This document shows, one piece after another, positions 1 to 8,026 of a stretch of DNA of 64,000 bases (within the stretch, counting starts at the first letter, position 1; each line of letters opens with the position of its first letter). The notes beneath the pieces are model-generated. The model made no database searches, was not told the DNA's origin, and saw only the letters and a list, made by a program, of their open reading frames with translations. Source of the stretch: Marihabitans asiaticum (GTDB lineage Bacteria; Actinomycetota; Actinomycetes; Actinomycetales; Dermatophilaceae); NCBI RefSeq assembly GCF_007828725.1, contig NZ_VIUW01000001.1, forward strand, positions 124,001 through 188,000. Reading direction: 5' to 3'. Made by a program: the position numbers and the translations under genes.

Positions 1-338
1 GCCTCGAGCGGCACGTCGGCGAAGTGGGCGCCGGGTACCGGGGCCAGACCGGTCCCGTCGGTGGAGTCCGTCTCCGACGTCACAGGGTCCATCCCTGCGG
101 GCTGGTGGTCCGACGACTCGCTCGACGGCTTCGCCGGAGTCGACTCAGCGGCAGCGTCTGGGCCGCTCGACCTGGCCGGTTCCGTCTCGGCCGCGGGAGG
201 GGAACTCGCCTGGCCCGCTCCGACGGCTGCCGGTTCACGGTCGGCGAAGAAGACGTCGGTGGGCCGGCTGCGGGGTGCGCTCTGGTCCGGGATGAGCGCT
301 CCCAGCCCTCGCCCGAGTCCTCGTCGCTTCTCGCTCAT
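1..338 (-). CDS. parB: ParB chromosome-partitioning protein (N-terminal part, cut by window edge)
   Basis: ParB binds parS sites near the origin, spreads as a CTP-dependent clamp and works with ParA to segregate the origin. The reading frame begins at ATG 336-338 and runs off the left edge, giving about 112 residues. The first residues read MSEKRRGLGRGLGALIP; the GLGRGLGALIP signature is the classic ParB N-terminus. It is followed by a Ser/Pro/Ala-rich linker, as usual in actinobacteria. The DNA-binding part lies outside the window. The start codon overlaps the parA stop as ATGA, and a GAGGAGG ribosome-binding site lies in the end of parA, so the two are translationally coupled. Confidence 0.93.
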   Translation of the reverse strand, partial: MSEKRRGLGRGLGALIPDQSAPRSRPTDVFFADREPAAVGAGQASSPPAAETEPARSSGPDAAAESTPAKPSSESSDHQPAGMDPVTSETDSTDGTGLAPVPGAHFADVPLE

Positions 339-1597
339 CGTCCTGCCTCCTCAGTAGTGGACCCGTCCTCGATCGGGGTGCCTGGGCTCGTGCTGGTCGT
401 GGTCGAGCCCCGGTCGGCGATCTCGGCGGCGGCTTCGAGATAGCTCAGGGCACCCGAGCTCTGCGGGTCGTACGTGATGACGGTCTGACCGAAGCTCGGT
501 GCCTCGGACACGCGCACCGAGCGCGGCACCGTGGCGGCGAGGACCTCGTCGGGGAAGTGCTCGCGCACCTCCTCGGCGACCTGCCGGGAGAGGTTGGTGC
601 GGCCGTCGTACATCGTGAGCAGGATCGTCGAGACGTGCAGCTCGGGGTTGAGATGCGTGCGGATGAGGTCGATGTTGCTCAGGAGCTGCGACAGCCCTTC
701 GAGCGCGTAGTACTCGCACTGGATCGGGATGAGCACCTCGTGGGCGGCGACGAAGGCGTTGACGGTGAGCAGGCCGAGGCTAGGCGGGCAGTCGATGATG
801 ACGTAGTCGATCCGGTCCGCCCCGCTGACGGCGCCGGCCGCGCCGTCGGTGAGCAGCGCGGCCAAGGCGGAGCGCATCCGCGACTCTCGTGCGACGAGCG
901 AGACGAGCTCGATCTCCGCTCCCGCCAGGTCGATGGTCGCCGGAACGCACCAGAGGTGGTCGACGTCCGGGCAGGGCTGCAGCACCTCGGACATCGCCGT
1001 CCCGTCGACGAGCACGTCATAGATGCTGGGCACCTCGGCGTGGTGGTCGATGTTCAGCGCCGTGCTCGCGTTGCCCTGGGGGTCGGTGTCTACGAGGACG
1101 ACGTTCAGCCCGTTCTGCGCCAATGCGGCGGCGAGGTTGACGGCCGTCGTCGTCTTGCCCACCCCGCCCTTCTGGTTCGAGACGGTGATGATCCGCGGGC
1201 GGTCCGGCCGAGGGAAGGTCTTGCTCGCCAACCGCGCCCGCTTCTCGGCATCCTCGGTCACCGCCGCCAAGACCGGCGAGTCGCCGTCCTCAGGCGTCAC
1301 GGACTCACGCGTCGAAAAAGCCGGCGAAGGGGGTTCCTCGTCCGCGGAATCCGTTTCACGTGAAACGGACAGAGCGGCCGCCGGACCCTCGGCCGACTCC
1401 TCGTCGTAGGCAGCGACCTCGACGTCCGGCGTGCGGGGCGTGGCCCGAGTCCCCTGCCAGCCGACCGGCGCCCCCGAGAGGGACGACGGAAGGCTCGGCC
1501 ACCCGATCCCCTCTGCGACCCTGCGAACCCCGTCCACACCCACCAGTTGCGTTGCGTCGTTCATCGCCGCCCATCCAAGCGCACCGACCACCGACAC
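335..1597 (-). CDS. parA: ParA/Soj chromosome-partitioning ATPase
   Basis: ParA forms ATP-dependent dimers on the nucleoid and moves ParB-parS complexes. The deviant Walker A motif KGGVGKTT lies near residues 143-150, followed by VDTDPQGNAST. About 130 residues of Ser/Glu/Pro-rich sequence precede the ATPase domain, which is long for the family, so the start is uncertain. GTG 1597 gives 420 residues without a good Shine-Dalgarno; ATG 1564 (12th codon) is an alternative. One parS site lies inside this N-terminal tail (read as VSRET) and another just upstream of the start. parA and parB form an operon; rsmG lies upstream across a repeat-rich gap. Confidence 0.92.
   Translation of the reverse strand: MSVVGALGWAAMNDATQLVGVDGVRRVAEGIGWPSLPSSLSGAPVGWQGTRATPRTPDVEVAAYDEESAEGPAAALSVSRETDSADEEPPSPAFSTRESVTPEDGDSPVLAAVTEDAEKRARLASKTFPRPDRPRIITVSNQKGGVGKTTTAVNLAAALAQNGLNVVLVDTDPQGNASTALNIDHHAEVPSIYDVLVDGTAMSEVLQPCPDVDHLWCVPATIDLAGAEIELVSLVARESRMRSALAALLTDGAAGAVSGADRIDYVIIDCPPSLGLLTVNAFVAAHEVLIPIQCEYYALEGLSQLLSNIDLIRTHLNPELHVSTILLTMYDGRTNLSRQVAEEVREHFPDEVLAATVPRSVRVSEAPSFGQTVITYDPQSSGALSYLEAAAEIADRGSTTTSTSPGTPIEDGSTTEEAGR
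1353..1366. promoter_or_regulatory. parS: parS site 1 (inside parA)
   Basis: Perfect 14-bp palindrome GTTTCACGTGAAAC, the core of the bacterial ParB-binding parS consensus. It lies within the disordered N-terminal coding part of parA. It is one of three identical cores within 1.4 kb. Confidence 0.95.
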
Positions 1598-1612
1598 GCC
1601 AAAGACCAGCGC

Positions 1613-1626
1613 GTTTCACGTGAAAC
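1613..1626. promoter_or_regulatory. parS: parS site 2 (upstream of parA)
   Basis: Perfect GTTTCACGTGAAAC palindrome 15 bp upstream of the most upstream parA start codon. ParB binding here could both nucleate the partition complex and affect parA transcription; the second role is inference. Confidence 0.95.
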
Positions 1627-1686
1627 GGCTGCCTCGAAGCGGGATTCACCCTGTGCGATGTCAACCTCGCTCCGATGGGAGACCCG

Positions 1687-2003
1687 GAGGCGGGGCGAGG
1701 GATGTCCGAAGGAGCATCAAGCGGACGGCAAGGGCGCGGGGTGCCAGATAGCTGGACCTTTGGGGCGGGTTGCGACCACGGTCGGAAGCGGAGGAGGCGG
1801 GGCGAGGGGTGTCCGAAGGAGCATCAAGCGGACCGCAAGGGCGCCCCGCGCCCGAGGACCGCAGCTCCGAGGGCAACCCTCACCCCGCCGACCCGGACCG
1901 GAAGAGGAAGGGGGGAGGGATGCTTGAAGGAGCATCAAGCGGACCGCAAGGGCGCCCCGCGCCCGAGGACCGCAGCTCCGAGGGCAGCCCTCACCCCGCC
2001 GAC
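1687..2003. repeat. three-copy direct repeat array, period about 106-111 bp, between parA and rsmG
   Basis: The core GAAGGAGCATCAAGCGGAC recurs near 1708, 1814 and 1925. Copies 2 and 3 match almost perfectly over about 90 bp, through the words GCAAGGGCGCCCCGCG and CCGAGGACCGCAGCTCCGAG. Copy 1 is shorter and diverges after about 50 bp. All frames across it are low-complexity Pro/Arg or Gly/Ser strings, so I read it as non-coding. Its period is close to 110 bp and it sits between parS sites 2 and 3. No transposase or terminal inverted repeats are visible. Function unknown. Confidence 0.8.
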
Positions 2004-2049
2004 CACGACGAGAAAGATGGAGACGGAGAAGAGACCCGACAACGACGAG

Positions 2050-2727
2050 TCAGCCGCGAACGGTGCAGTCCACGGTGACCGTCGGCTGATCGAGAAGGTC
2101 ACCGCCGTGCTCGGAGATCGTCGCGTCAACCAGCCCGAGCTTGCGCAGCCGGGGTCGAGCGGCCTGGAGCTCGTCGGTGGCCGAGCGCCCCTTCATCGCG
2201 ACGAGCGTCCCGCCAGGCGTGAGCAGCGGGAAGCACCAGCGCGCGAGCTTGTCGAGACGGGCAACAGCGCGAGCGGTGACGTAGCCGGACGACAGCTCGC
2301 CGTGCAGCTCCTCGGCGCGAGCACGGTGCACGTGGACCGCCTCGACCCCGATGGCGGCGATGGTCGCGTGCAGCCAGTCGGTGCGCCGCAGCATCGGTTC
2401 AACGAGGTGCACCGTGAGGTCGGGGCGGGCGATGGCCAGGGCGAGGCCGGGGAGCCCGGCGCCGCTGCCCACGTCGATGACCGTCGCCCCTTCGGGGAAT
2501 GCGTCGGCGATCACCGCGCAGTTGAGGATGTGACGGTCCCAGAGGATCGGCACCTCGCGGGGTCCGATCAGCCCGTGGGTCACGCCGGTGTCGGCGAGCA
2601 CCTCCGCGAACGACTCCGCCAGGGACAGCCGGTCACCGAACACACGCCGAGCCACCTTCGGCGCACCGGGGGCTGCGAGCCGCAGCTCCGCGTCACCCTC
2701 TGCGGCCGGTACAGCGTCGTGTTTCAC
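2050..2727 (-). CDS. rsmG: 16S rRNA (guanine-527-N7)-methyltransferase RsmG/GidB
   Basis: RsmG methylates G527 of 16S rRNA using S-adenosylmethionine. The SAM-binding loop VIDVGSGAGLPGLALA and the conserved region PREVPILWDRHILNC identify the family. The start is uncertain: the frame stays open to 2793, overlapping khpB by 56 bp. GTG 2727 lies inside parS site 3, where the frame reads FHVKH, and would give 225 residues, the usual family length. No strong ribosome-binding site is visible. Loss of this enzyme gives low-level streptomycin resistance in other bacteria. It follows khpB closely and probably shares its transcript. Confidence 0.9.
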   Translation of the reverse strand: MKHDAVPAAEGDAELRLAAPGAPKVARRVFGDRLSLAESFAEVLADTGVTHGLIGPREVPILWDRHILNCAVIADAFPEGATVIDVGSGAGLPGLALAIARPDLTVHLVEPMLRRTDWLHATIAAIGVEAVHVHRARAEELHGELSSGYVTARAVARLDKLARWCFPLLTPGGTLVAMKGRSATDELQAARPRLRKLGLVDATISEHGGDLLDQPTVTVDCTVRG

Positions 2728-2734
2728 GTGAAAC
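2721..2734. promoter_or_regulatory. parS: parS site 3 (khpB/rsmG junction)
   Basis: Perfect GTTTCACGTGAAAC, preceded by T so that it matches the longer consensus on one side. It overlaps the likely GTG start of rsmG and lies just before the khpB stop at 2738-2740. Confidence 0.95.
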
Positions 2735-2737
2735 GGA

Positions 2738-3388
2738 TCAGGCGCGGTCGTCCGACGGCAGGGCGGAATCCGCCGCGTCGGAACCCTCAGCATCGGCCGG
2801 CTCTGCCGTCGTGGACGACTCGGACGTACCGGCCGAGTCGTCCGCCGGAACGACGACGACGTAGCGGCGCGGCTCGGTCCCGGAGGACTCCGAGACCAGA
2901 CCTGCGGCGAGCACCTCGTCGTGGACGACCTTGCGCTCGAAGGCGGTCATCGGCGTCATCTCGACCCGCTCGCCGGACTCGCGGCACTGGGCGATCGCCT
3001 CTCGCGCCACCTCGACGAGCTCGGCCCGTCGGCTCGCGCGGTGGCCCGCGACGTCAAGCATCAGCCGGCTGCGCTCGCCGGTCGCCGACTGCACGGCCAG
3101 CCTGGTCAGCTCCTGCAACGCCTCCAGGACCTTGCCGTCGGAGCCGACGAGGCGGCGAGGCACCCGCCCGTCCTCGCTGTCGACGACCGCCACCGCTGCC
3201 CGGTCGCCATCGATGTCGAGGTCGATGTCGCCGTCGAGGTCGCAGATGTCGAGGAGGTTCTCGAGGAAGTCGGCGGCCGCCTCACCCTCGCGCAGCAGCT
3301 CGGCGCGGCGATTCTCGCCCGCCGTCGCCGGGCCCGGGTCGGACTCGGTCAGCTGGTCGGCCTCGTGCACCGTCTCGTTCGTCGTCAT
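2738..3388 (-). CDS. khpB: KhpB/Jag family RNA-binding protein (KH and R3H domains)
   Basis: 216 residues from ATG 3388. After an acidic N-terminus, a KH-type domain spans roughly residues 35-115 (VGSDGKVLEALQELTRLAVQ, with the G-x-x-G loop degenerated to GSDG). An R3H domain follows at about 120-180, including MTAFERKVVHDEV and the RYVVVVP strand. The family binds RNA and in other bacteria affects cell elongation and sRNA biology. It sits in the conserved slot between yidC and rsmG. The C-terminus is an acidic Ser/Ala/Asp-rich tail. A longer upstream frame exists but would run into the yidC tail; the ATG chosen is preceded by a GGAGAAG-like ribosome-binding site. Confidence 0.88.
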   Translation of the reverse strand: MTTNETVHEADQLTESDPGPATAGENRRAELLREGEAAADFLENLLDICDLDGDIDLDIDGDRAAVAVVDSEDGRVPRRLVGSDGKVLEALQELTRLAVQSATGERSRLMLDVAGHRASRRAELVEVAREAIAQCRESGERVEMTPMTAFERKVVHDEVLAAGLVSESSGTEPRRYVVVVPADDSAGTSESSTTAEPADAEGSDAADSALPSDDRA

Positions 3389-3434
3389 CACTTCTCCTGG
3401 TGGTCGTGGGTGACCGGTGGGTGCCGGTCGTCGG

Positions 3435-4475
3435 TCAGTTGTCGGTCCTGGGCGCGCTCTCGCGGACAGCCCCGGCGCTGCTGGAGGACGCGGGGCCCTT
3501 GCGTGCGTCCTTCTTGGCGCGCTTCTTGCCCTTGGGCTGGGCTCGCTGGCCGGAGATGACGCCCTTCTCGCGCAACTCGTCGGCCATCTCGACGTCGTGC
3601 TCGCGCTCGTGGGTCTGCTCGAAGGTGTCGACCGGCTTGCCGGCCTTGCGGCGCCGGCTCTGCATGTCCTTCTCGGCCTGGCTGCCCGGCGCCGGCATCC
3701 GGCGGATGACGTAGAACTGCTGGAGCATCGTCCACAGGTTGGTCGTGAACCAGTAGATGAGCACACCGATGGGGAAGTTCACGCCCGAGACGGCGAAGAT
3801 GATCGGGAAGAGGTAGAGCAGGATCTTCTGCTGCTGGGCAAACGGCCCCTCCAGCGCCGCCGCGGGCATGTTCTTGCGCATCAGCTGGTGCTGGGTGATG
3901 AAGGTCGTCGCCGACATGAGCACGATGAGCACGATGGTGACGACCCAGACGTTCACCGTGTCCGCGCCGAGGAAGATGTCGGAGAGCTTGGCGCCGAAGA
4001 TCGTCGAGGACTCGGCCTCGGAGGCCATCGCCTGGGTGAGCGGTCCGATCGGCTCCTTCTCCCCGCGGGCCATCTCGTCCAGCCCGTTGAGCACCCGGAA
4101 GAGGCCGAAGAAGAACGGCATCTGGATGAGGATGGGCATGCACGAGGCCAGCGGGTTGGTCCCGGTGTCCCGATACAGCGACATCATCTCCTGCTGCATC
4201 TTCTGCTGGGACTCAGGGTCCTTCTTGCCCTTGTACTTCTTCTGGATCTTCTGCATCTCCGGCTGGATGAGCTGCATCTTCCGGGAGGCGTGGATCTGCT
4301 TGACGAAGAGCGGGATGAGCGCCGCGCGCATGACGATCACGAGACCGACGATGGACAGGGTCCAGGTCCAGCCGTTCTCGCTCGGCATCCCGATCGCGAC
4401 GAGCAGCTTGTGCCACAGGACCGTGATCCAGGCCACGATCCACTCGAAGGGGAACATGATGTCGCTGAAGCTCAC
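3435..4475 (-). CDS. yidC: YidC/Oxa1 membrane protein insertase
   Basis: 346 residues. The protein inserts and folds membrane proteins with or without SecYEG. Five hydrophobic segments are visible, near residues 8-30, 36-57, 108-130, 172-190 and 215-245. The second carries the buried Arg50 (VIVMRAALIP), the hydrophilic-groove arginine used in catalysis. A cytoplasmic loop with KIQKKYKGKKD follows. The C-terminus is rich in Lys/Arg (GKKRAKKDARKG), as common in actinobacterial YidC where it contacts ribosomes. It lacks the large periplasmic domain of proteobacterial YidC. The start overlaps the yidD stop as ATGA. Confidence 0.95.
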   Translation of the reverse strand: MSFSDIMFPFEWIVAWITVLWHKLLVAIGMPSENGWTWTLSIVGLVIVMRAALIPLFVKQIHASRKMQLIQPEMQKIQKKYKGKKDPESQQKMQQEMMSLYRDTGTNPLASCMPILIQMPFFFGLFRVLNGLDEMARGEKEPIGPLTQAMASEAESSTIFGAKLSDIFLGADTVNVWVVTIVLIVLMSATTFITQHQLMRKNMPAAALEGPFAQQQKILLYLFPIIFAVSGVNFPIGVLIYWFTTNLWTMLQQFYVIRRMPAPGSQAEKDMQSRRRKAGKPVDTFEQTHEREHDVEMADELREKGVISGQRAQPKGKKRAKKDARKGPASSSSAGAVRESAPRTDN

Positions 4476-4834
4476 GCGGAGATCCTTCGCTGTCGGGTCG
4501 CGCCGAGCCGGCGCTGGAGGTCGTCGAGCTCTGCCGGGCTGAGGGCCGGCTCGTCGGCCCCGAGCCGGGGCTCGCTCAGGCTGGGTGAGTCACGCTCGGC
4601 CCAGGTGTCTGGCACGTGGTCGATCCCGCCCGCGCTCCAGGGGTGGCACCGGCCGAGGCGGCGCATCGCGAGATACCCCCCGCGGATCGGACCGTGCCGC
4701 TCGAGCGCAGCGACCGCATAGGCCGAGCACGACGGGTAGTACCGGCAGGTCGCCGGCAACAGGGGTGAGATCAGCGCCTGGTAGGCGCGGACCAGGAGGA
4801 CGAAGGGGGCAGCCGCCGCCGATCTGCCGCTCAT
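4472..4834 (-). CDS. yidD: membrane protein insertion efficiency factor YidD
   Basis: 120 residues. YidD is a small membrane-associated accessory factor of YidC-dependent insertion. The conserved core is present: YQALISPLLPATCRYYPSCSAYAVAALERHG and then RLGRCHPW with three conserved cysteines. The C-terminal 45 residues are an acidic extension beyond the usual 70-85 residue family length. It overlaps rnpA by 4 bp at its start and yidC by 4 bp at its end, indicating translational coupling through rnpA-yidD-yidC. Confidence 0.92.
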   Translation of the reverse strand: MSGRSAAAAPFVLLVRAYQALISPLLPATCRYYPSCSAYAVAALERHGPIRGGYLAMRRLGRCHPWSAGGIDHVPDTWAERDSPSLSEPRLGADEPALSPAELDDLQRRLGATRQRRISA

Positions 4835-5187
4835 GCGTCGACCGTGGTGAGAGTGGTCAGCAGGCTCCCGAGAGTGTCGCCCAGGTCGCGCGAACTCGCT
4901 TGTGCCGCAGCGGGATTCGCGCGCAGCACGAGGTCCGTACCACTCGGGATGCTCGTGAGCAGGGGGGCGATCTGGGCGCGCAGACGCCGCTTGACCCGGT
5001 TACGCGTCACGGCGTTGCCCACCGCCTTGGACACGACCACACCGACGCGCGGCGGTTGACCGGACCGTGCGTCGGTGTGACGGGCGTGGACCACGAGCAG
5101 CCGGGACCCCTTGCGTCTGGCGCCGGGACCGCGGACCGTTGCCGTGAACTCCCGGCGCTCCGTCAGGCGGTGCTGCGCGGGCAACAC
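4831..5187 (-). CDS. rnpA: ribonuclease P protein component
   Basis: 118 residues. The basic protein subunit of RNase P helps the RNA subunit mature the 5' ends of tRNAs. The family signature GNAVTRNRVKRRLR is at about residues 65-78. The N-terminus LTERREF is also typical. It lies 19 bp after rpmH and overlaps yidD by 4 bp. Confidence 0.95.
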   Translation of the reverse strand: MLPAQHRLTERREFTATVRGPGARRKGSRLLVVHARHTDARSGQPPRVGVVVSKAVGNAVTRNRVKRRLRAQIAPLLTSIPSGTDLVLRANPAAAQASSRDLGDTLGSLLTTLTTVDA

Positions 5188-5206
5188 GGACGGCGAAGAC
5201 GCAGGC

Positions 5207-5344
5207 TCAGGCGGAGAGCTTGCGGCGGCCCTTGGCCCGGCGGTTCGCCAGGATCGAGCGGCCGGCGCGGGTCCGCATCCGCAGACGGAAGCCGTGCGTC
5301 TTGGCGCGGCGGCGGTTGTTCGGCTGGAAGGTGCGCTTGCTCAT
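5207..5344 (-). CDS. rpmH: 50S ribosomal protein L34
   Basis: 45-residue frame beginning [19 protein letters not shown] and ending [10 protein letters not shown], which is the whole of bacterial L34. It is the first gene of the rpmH-rnpA-yidD-yidC-khpB-rsmG group and is divergent from dnaA. Start at ATG 5342-5344, stop at 5207-5209. Confidence 0.97.
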   Translation of the reverse strand: MSKRTFQPNNRRRAKTHGFRLRMRTRAGRSILANRRAKGRRKLSA

Positions 5345-5843
5345 CGTGAGACTCTTTCGCTGGTGTCGTCAGGTCGTCGACCGTTGTGGTCGGTCCGGCG
5401 ACCGGGCTGCTCTGGCGCCCGACCGGCCGCGATCGGAGACCCACCACCTGCGCTGACATCCCACGACGAGGCGCAGGGACATGCGGTGATGGGCATGCGA
5501 AGACGGCCGCTCAGGCCAGCGTCCAGGGTACGGCGACCCGCGCGAAGGGGTCAAACTCACCCCCTTCGCCGGCCCGGGACGTGATCAAACGGGCGACGTT
5601 ATCGCTGGACTCGACCCGTGCCGGCGCGACACGCCGAGAACGGCGAGAAAATGTCGCGAACGAGTTGCCACCCTCCCAGGGTGTTGTTAGCGTCACCCTC
5701 CATCCCAACCGTCACCCACAGGGTGTGGAAAACTGTGTGGACATCGCGCGCGGCGCGGGCGCCCACACGATGCGGGTCCCCACCCCGCGCCATCGCAGCC
5801 CTGGGCTGACGAGGACCGACCGAGTAGATCAGCACAGATCGAG
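5345..5843. promoter_or_regulatory. rpmH-dnaA divergent intergenic region with DnaA-box-like sites
   Basis: About 500 bp that must hold the divergent promoters of rpmH and dnaA. Two minus-strand DnaA-box-like 9-mers lie almost side by side: TGTGGAAAA (5724-5732, complement TTTTCCACA) and TGTGGACAT (5736-5744, complement ATGTCCACA). Each differs by one base from the TT(A/G)TCCACA consensus, suggesting DnaA autoregulation. An inverted repeat GCGAAGGGG (5542-5550) and CCCCTTCGC (5561-5569) lies upstream. No gene is visible. Confidence 0.7.
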
Positions 5844-7388
5844 GTGGAGCAGGTGCCCGACGCCAACAGGGACTTCTCCACCGTCTGGCGCTCCACCCTC
5901 GACTCCCTCGACGCCGATGGCGTGCCCGTCAACCGTCGCGCCTTCCTCGAACGCGCCCAGCTCGTCGGGCTCCTGGACGACACCGCGCTCATCGCCGTGC
6001 CGGACGACTTCAGCAAGGAGTGGGTGGAGCAGCGGCTGCGGATGCAGGTGACCCAGGCGCTCTCCAGCCAGCTAGACCGCGATGTCCGTATCGCCGTCAC
6101 CGTCGACCCCGCGCTGGCGGAGGAGGCCGACCCGGTCGGTTCGGACAGCCAGGTCGACGCCCACGACACGCGAGCGCCCGCTGGCTCGAACGAGCACGAC
6201 CGCGACGTGCTCGACGTCGAGATGCCCGAGACCTCGCCCCCTCGCCAGGGACTGGCGACCGAGGACCCCTTCGTCCCGGACGTCAATGCCGAGGCCGACA
6301 TCCTCCCCGAGCGGCGGAGCGACCGGCGCCAGGCCGTAGTACCCGAGAACGTCGAGCTGACCCGGCTGAACCCGAAGTACCTCTTTGACACTTTCGTCAT
6401 CGGCTCCTCGAACCGCTTCGCCCACGCCGCCGCCGTGGCCGTCGCCGAGGCCCCCGCCCGGGCGTACAACCCGCTCTTCATCTACGGCGAGTCCGGGCTG
6501 GGCAAGACCCACCTGCTGCACGCCATCGGCCATTACGCCCGCAACCTCTACCCCCACACCAAGGTGCGGTACGTGAACTCCGAGGAGTTCACCAACGACT
6601 TCATCAACAGCATCCGCGACGACAAGGCGGCCGCGTTCCAACAGCGCTACCGCGACGTCGACGTCCTGCTCATCGACGACATCCAGTTCCTCAGCGGCAA
6701 GATGCAGACCCAGGAGGAGTTCTTCCACACCTTCAACACTCTGCACAACGCCAACAAGCAAGTCGTCATCACCAGTGACGTCAAGCCCAAGCTGCTCGTC
6801 GGCTTCGAGGAGCGGATGCGCTCGCGCTTCGAGTGGGGCCTGCTCACCGACGTCCAGCCGCCCGACCTCGAGACCCGGATCGCGATCCTGCGCAAGAAGG
6901 CCATCCAGGAGCGCCTCGAGGTCCCGGACGACGTCAAGGAGTTCATCGCCAGCCGGATCTCGACAAACATCCGCGAGCTCGAGGGGGCGCTGATCCGGGT
7001 GACCGCCTTCGCCAGCCTCAACAAGCAGCCCGTCGACCTCGGCCTGGCGCAGATCGTGCTCAAGGACCTCATCCCGCACGAGGCTCCCAACGAGGTCGAC
7101 ACCGCGACGATCATGGCTCAGACCGCTGCCTACTTCGGGCTGACCATCGAGGACCTGCAGGGGCCATCGCGCACCCGTGTGCTCGTCACCGCGCGTCAGA
7201 TCGCGATGTACCTGTGCCGCGAGCTCACCGATGCCTCACTGCCCCAGATCGGCAAGCTCTTCGGCGGCCGCGACCACGCCACGGTGATCCACGCGAACAA
7301 GAAGATCGGCGCCCTCATGGCCGAGCGCCGAGCGATCTACAACCAGGTCACCGAGCTGACGAACCGGATCAAGCAGCAGGCGCTCTGA
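5844..7388 (+). CDS. dnaA: chromosomal replication initiator DnaA
   Basis: DnaA binds oriC, melts it and loads the helicase. Domain I is at about 1-85, then an acidic linker, then the AAA+ domain from about 175. Walker A GESGLGKTH lies near 214-222 and Walker B LLIDDIQF near 275. The DNA-binding domain IV carries GGRDHATVIHA near 474-484. The length of 514 residues is usual for actinobacteria. The most upstream start is GTG 5844; GTG 5853 (VPDANRD) has a better-spaced GAGG and may be the true one. Confidence 0.97.
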   Translation: MEQVPDANRDFSTVWRSTLDSLDADGVPVNRRAFLERAQLVGLLDDTALIAVPDDFSKEWVEQRLRMQVTQALSSQLDRDVRIAVTVDPALAEEADPVGSDSQVDAHDTRAPAGSNEHDRDVLDVEMPETSPPRQGLATEDPFVPDVNAEADILPERRSDRRQAVVPENVELTRLNPKYLFDTFVIGSSNRFAHAAAVAVAEAPARAYNPLFIYGESGLGKTHLLHAIGHYARNLYPHTKVRYVNSEEFTNDFINSIRDDKAAAFQQRYRDVDVLLIDDIQFLSGKMQTQEEFFHTFNTLHNANKQVVITSDVKPKLLVGFEERMRSRFEWGLLTDVQPPDLETRIAILRKKAIQERLEVPDDVKEFIASRISTNIRELEGALIRVTAFASLNKQPVDLGLAQIVLKDLIPHEAPNEVDTATIMAQTAAYFGLTIEDLQGPSRTRVLVTARQIAMYLCRELTDASLPQIGKLFGGRDHATVIHANKKIGALMAERRAIYNQVTELTNRIKQQAL

Positions 7389-8026
7389 GCCTCGCTCGAC
7401 TCCCGATCGGGCTTTTTCACAGCACTTCTCCACACCTGTGCGTAGTGGGTGTGAACCAGCGGTCGAATCGTCAGATCGCGGCAGAACAACGAGCCCCTGA
7501 ACCGCGTCACAGCGCGGCGTCGACGTGTCCACACCCTGTGAACAACCCTGTGGGTCCGCAGATCGACCGGGTTCTCGCCGCGGGGTCAACGCGGTTGTGG
7601 AGAGCGCTGCGCATCGTCGTGTGGACGACTGTGCACGGACCGAGACGCCCTGTCGATGTCATTCGCCGATCCACACCACCGCGATGCTCATCCACATCTC
7701 GTCGACATTCTCTCCACAGCGATGACCACCTCGCAGCCCGCTCCTGGAGCCGACCATGGCCAGTTATCCCCACCGTGCACAGGACCGATGACCATGACGA
7801 GACCTAGAGATCATCCGACCGGCCCCACGCATGACGACCCGGCCCGGTGTGAATGACACGCTTTGGTCCGTCCAAAGTCGCCCGCTGCCGACAGCAGATG
7901 TCTGCACCCCGCGCACGGCCCCTCGAGACCAACTAGGGTTGTCATCCGATGCGCGGACGGCTCGTCCGCAGGCACACTGAGCAGGAGCGAGCGCGCCACG
8001 AGGGCGCGACGAAGGGTAGGTCTGTC
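7389..8026. other. oriC: replication origin oriC (dnaA-dnaN intergenic region)
   Basis: About 640 bp between dnaA and dnaN holding many 9-mers within one base of TT(A/G)TCCACA: TTCTCCACA (7426), GTGTCCACA (7525), TGTGAACAA (7537, minus), TGTGGAGAG (7596, minus), TGTGGACGA (7620, minus), TCATCCACA (7688), CTCTCCACA (7710) and TTATCCCCA (7764). CGATCCACA at 7666 has two mismatches. None is a perfect box, which is usual for high-GC actinobacterial origins built from many weak boxes in both orientations. A short CCCGATCGGGC followed by five T lies just after dnaA and may end its transcript. No AT-rich unwinding element stands out. Confidence 0.85.

Larger units (their letters stand above)
1598..2049. 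other. parA-rsmG intergenic region
   Basis: About 450 bp without a convincing gene. It holds parS site 2 and the three-copy repeat array. The rest shows no other structure that I can support. rsmG ends at its right side and parA starts at its left side, both on the minus strand, so any parA promoter should lie here. Confidence 0.7.

Noticed and set aside
1687-2003. The parA-rsmG repeats as a CRISPR array
   Set aside because: Units are about 110 bp, only three, with no short repeat/unique spacer alternation and no cas genes.
1675-3714. 679-codon plus-strand frame across the repeats, rsmG, khpB and yidC
   Set aside because: Runs antisense to three well-supported genes and reads as Arg/Pro/Ser-rich sequence without any domain.
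4972-5187. Intein or insertion in the rnpA/rpmH area
   Set aside because: Both proteins have normal length and conserved ends; the odd overlapping frames are shadows.
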